Shown: piece after piece, positions 6,197 to 6,489 of the stretch
Numbering within the stretch: position 1 is the stretch's first letter
Layout: each line of letters begins with the position of its first letter
Source: Lawsonibacter sp.
Lineage (GTDB): Bacteria > Bacillota > Clostridia > Oscillospirales > Oscillospiraceae
Reading direction: 5' to 3'
NCBI GenBank assembly: GCA_020025455.1
Contig: JAHHSC010000077.1
Location: 1-6,489, forward strand
Length of the DNA: 6,489 nucleotides
Translations under genes and position numbers: made by a program
Notes under the pieces: generated by a model
Told to the model about the DNA's origin: nothing
Seen by the model: the letters and a program-made list of their open reading frames with translations, nothing else
The model's database searches: none

Positions 6197-6242
6197 AAAA
6201 AGTTATCCCACCTTGGCAGCGGCCTCGGTGGGGTAACTTTTT
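6197..6242 (-). terminator. Terminator-like hairpin between surface protein and sortase genes
   Basis: Arms 6197-6212 and 6227-6242 pair over 16 bp with a single G-T pair, enclosing a 14-nt loop that can form a small inner GGC/GCC stem. Read on the minus strand, an 11-bp GC-rich stem is followed by CTTTTTACGG, so it has intrinsic-terminator form. The plus-strand tail is longer (seven T). It lies 41 nt after the surface protein stop, and the sortase ribosome binding site (6187-6194) begins 2 nt beyond it. I see no convincing promoter between the hairpin and the sortase gene, so it probably works as a partial terminator or attenuator. Confidence 0.8.
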
Positions 6243-6283
6243 TTAGTTCAATTTTTTCAAGTTCGATCCTGTGGGTGAAGCAG

Positions 6284-6489
6284 TCAGCGTTTTTCTCTGC
6301 GGCGGAGGGATACGCCAAGCAGAAGCATGACACCGGCGCCCATCAAACTCAGATAGAAAATAAGGTTGAAGTCATCGCTTGTCTTTGGGTTTTCGGGGTT
6401 GGGGTTTGGAATCGGTTGGTCGGGGTTCACGGGTTTGTCGGGATCGACGGGCTGACCGGGAATCACAGGCAGAACCGGATCGACAGGCT
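6284..6489 (-). CDS. Sortase-anchored surface protein, C-terminal fragment
   Basis: Only the last 67 complete codons are in the window; the gene continues beyond position 6489. The fragment starts with a proline-rich stalk built on PVDP, PVNP and PIPNPNP units, consistent with a rigid wall-spanning linker. A cell-wall sorting signal follows: NPKTS, a hydrophobic helix of about 20 residues (from FNLIFYLSL through GAGVMLLLGVSL), and the charged tail RRREKR before the stop. The NPxTx pentapeptide fits class B sortases rather than LPxTG housekeeping enzymes, and a class B sortase gene lies immediately downstream on the same strand. The codon at 6464-6466 is GTG, which here is an internal valine and not a start, because the frame is open and compositionally continuous to the window edge. 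The function of the missing N-terminal part (adhesin, pilin or binding protein) cannot be told. Confidence 0.85.
   Translation of the reverse strand, partial: PVDPVLPVIPGQPVDPDKPVNPDQPIPNPNPENPKTSDDFNLIFYLSLMGAGVMLLLGVSLRRREKR
6441..6489. repeat. 36-nt period repeat in the surface protein stalk
   Basis: The 13-mers at 6441-6453 and 6477-6489 differ at one base and lie exactly 36 nt apart, matching a 12-residue protein repeat. One unit begins PVDPDK and its neighbour toward the N-terminus ends PVIPGQ after VDPVLP. The repeat decays toward the sorting signal and may continue beyond the window. Confidence 0.5.

Overview
The window reads as chromosomal DNA from a low-to-moderate-GC-ancestry Firmicute of the class Clostridia, probably a gut Oscillospiraceae/Lachnospiraceae-type organism. 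This is inferred from the Gram-positive surface machinery (an SLH-domain exoenzyme, a class B sortase and a sortase-anchored wall protein), AAGGAGG-type ribosome binding sites, consensus sigma-A promoters and high third-position GC in most genes. I cannot name a genus. The central genes are GC-rich: one sampled line of the nucleotidase gene is about 68% GC. The leftmost regulator gene is clearly lower, in the mid-40s in sampled lines.

Layout, left to right. (1) Positions 22-597, minus: a membrane-bound XRE-type regulator with its own extended -10 promoter and repeat elements that could be its operator. (2) 598-916: a gene-free stretch with that promoter and a strong intrinsic terminator serving the next gene. 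(3) 917-3067, minus: a secreted SLH-anchored 5'-nucleotidase / metallophosphoesterase of 716 residues. (4) 3068-3309: its extended -10 promoter and a weak terminator candidate for the following gene. (5) 3310-4047, minus: a cytoplasmic glycerophosphodiester phosphodiesterase. (6) 4048-4164: a divergent control region in which the -10 boxes of the two opposing promoters overlap. (7) 4165-5322, plus: an 11-helix amino-acid permease of the APC superfamily. (8) 5375-6184, minus: a class B sortase. (9) 6284 to the window end, minus: the C-terminal end of a wall-anchored surface protein with a proline-rich repeat stalk and an NPKTS sorting signal.

How the genes fit together. The surface protein and the sortase look like a substrate-enzyme pair on one transcript, separated by a terminator-like hairpin that abuts the sortase ribosome binding site. 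This is a plausible way to make much more substrate than enzyme. The nucleotidase and the phosphodiesterase both act on phosphoesters, one outside and one inside the cell, which suggests salvage of phosphate, nucleosides and glycerol. They have separate promoters and need not be co-regulated. The permease is divergent from the phosphodiesterase and may be coupled to it by the shared promoter region.

Most of the window is conventional. The points that merit checking are the loss of the GHxH metal motif in an otherwise intact nucleotidase, the hairpin in front of the sortase, the overlapping bidirectional promoter, and the compositionally distinct membrane regulator. I see no transposon, CRISPR array, tRNA or rRNA.
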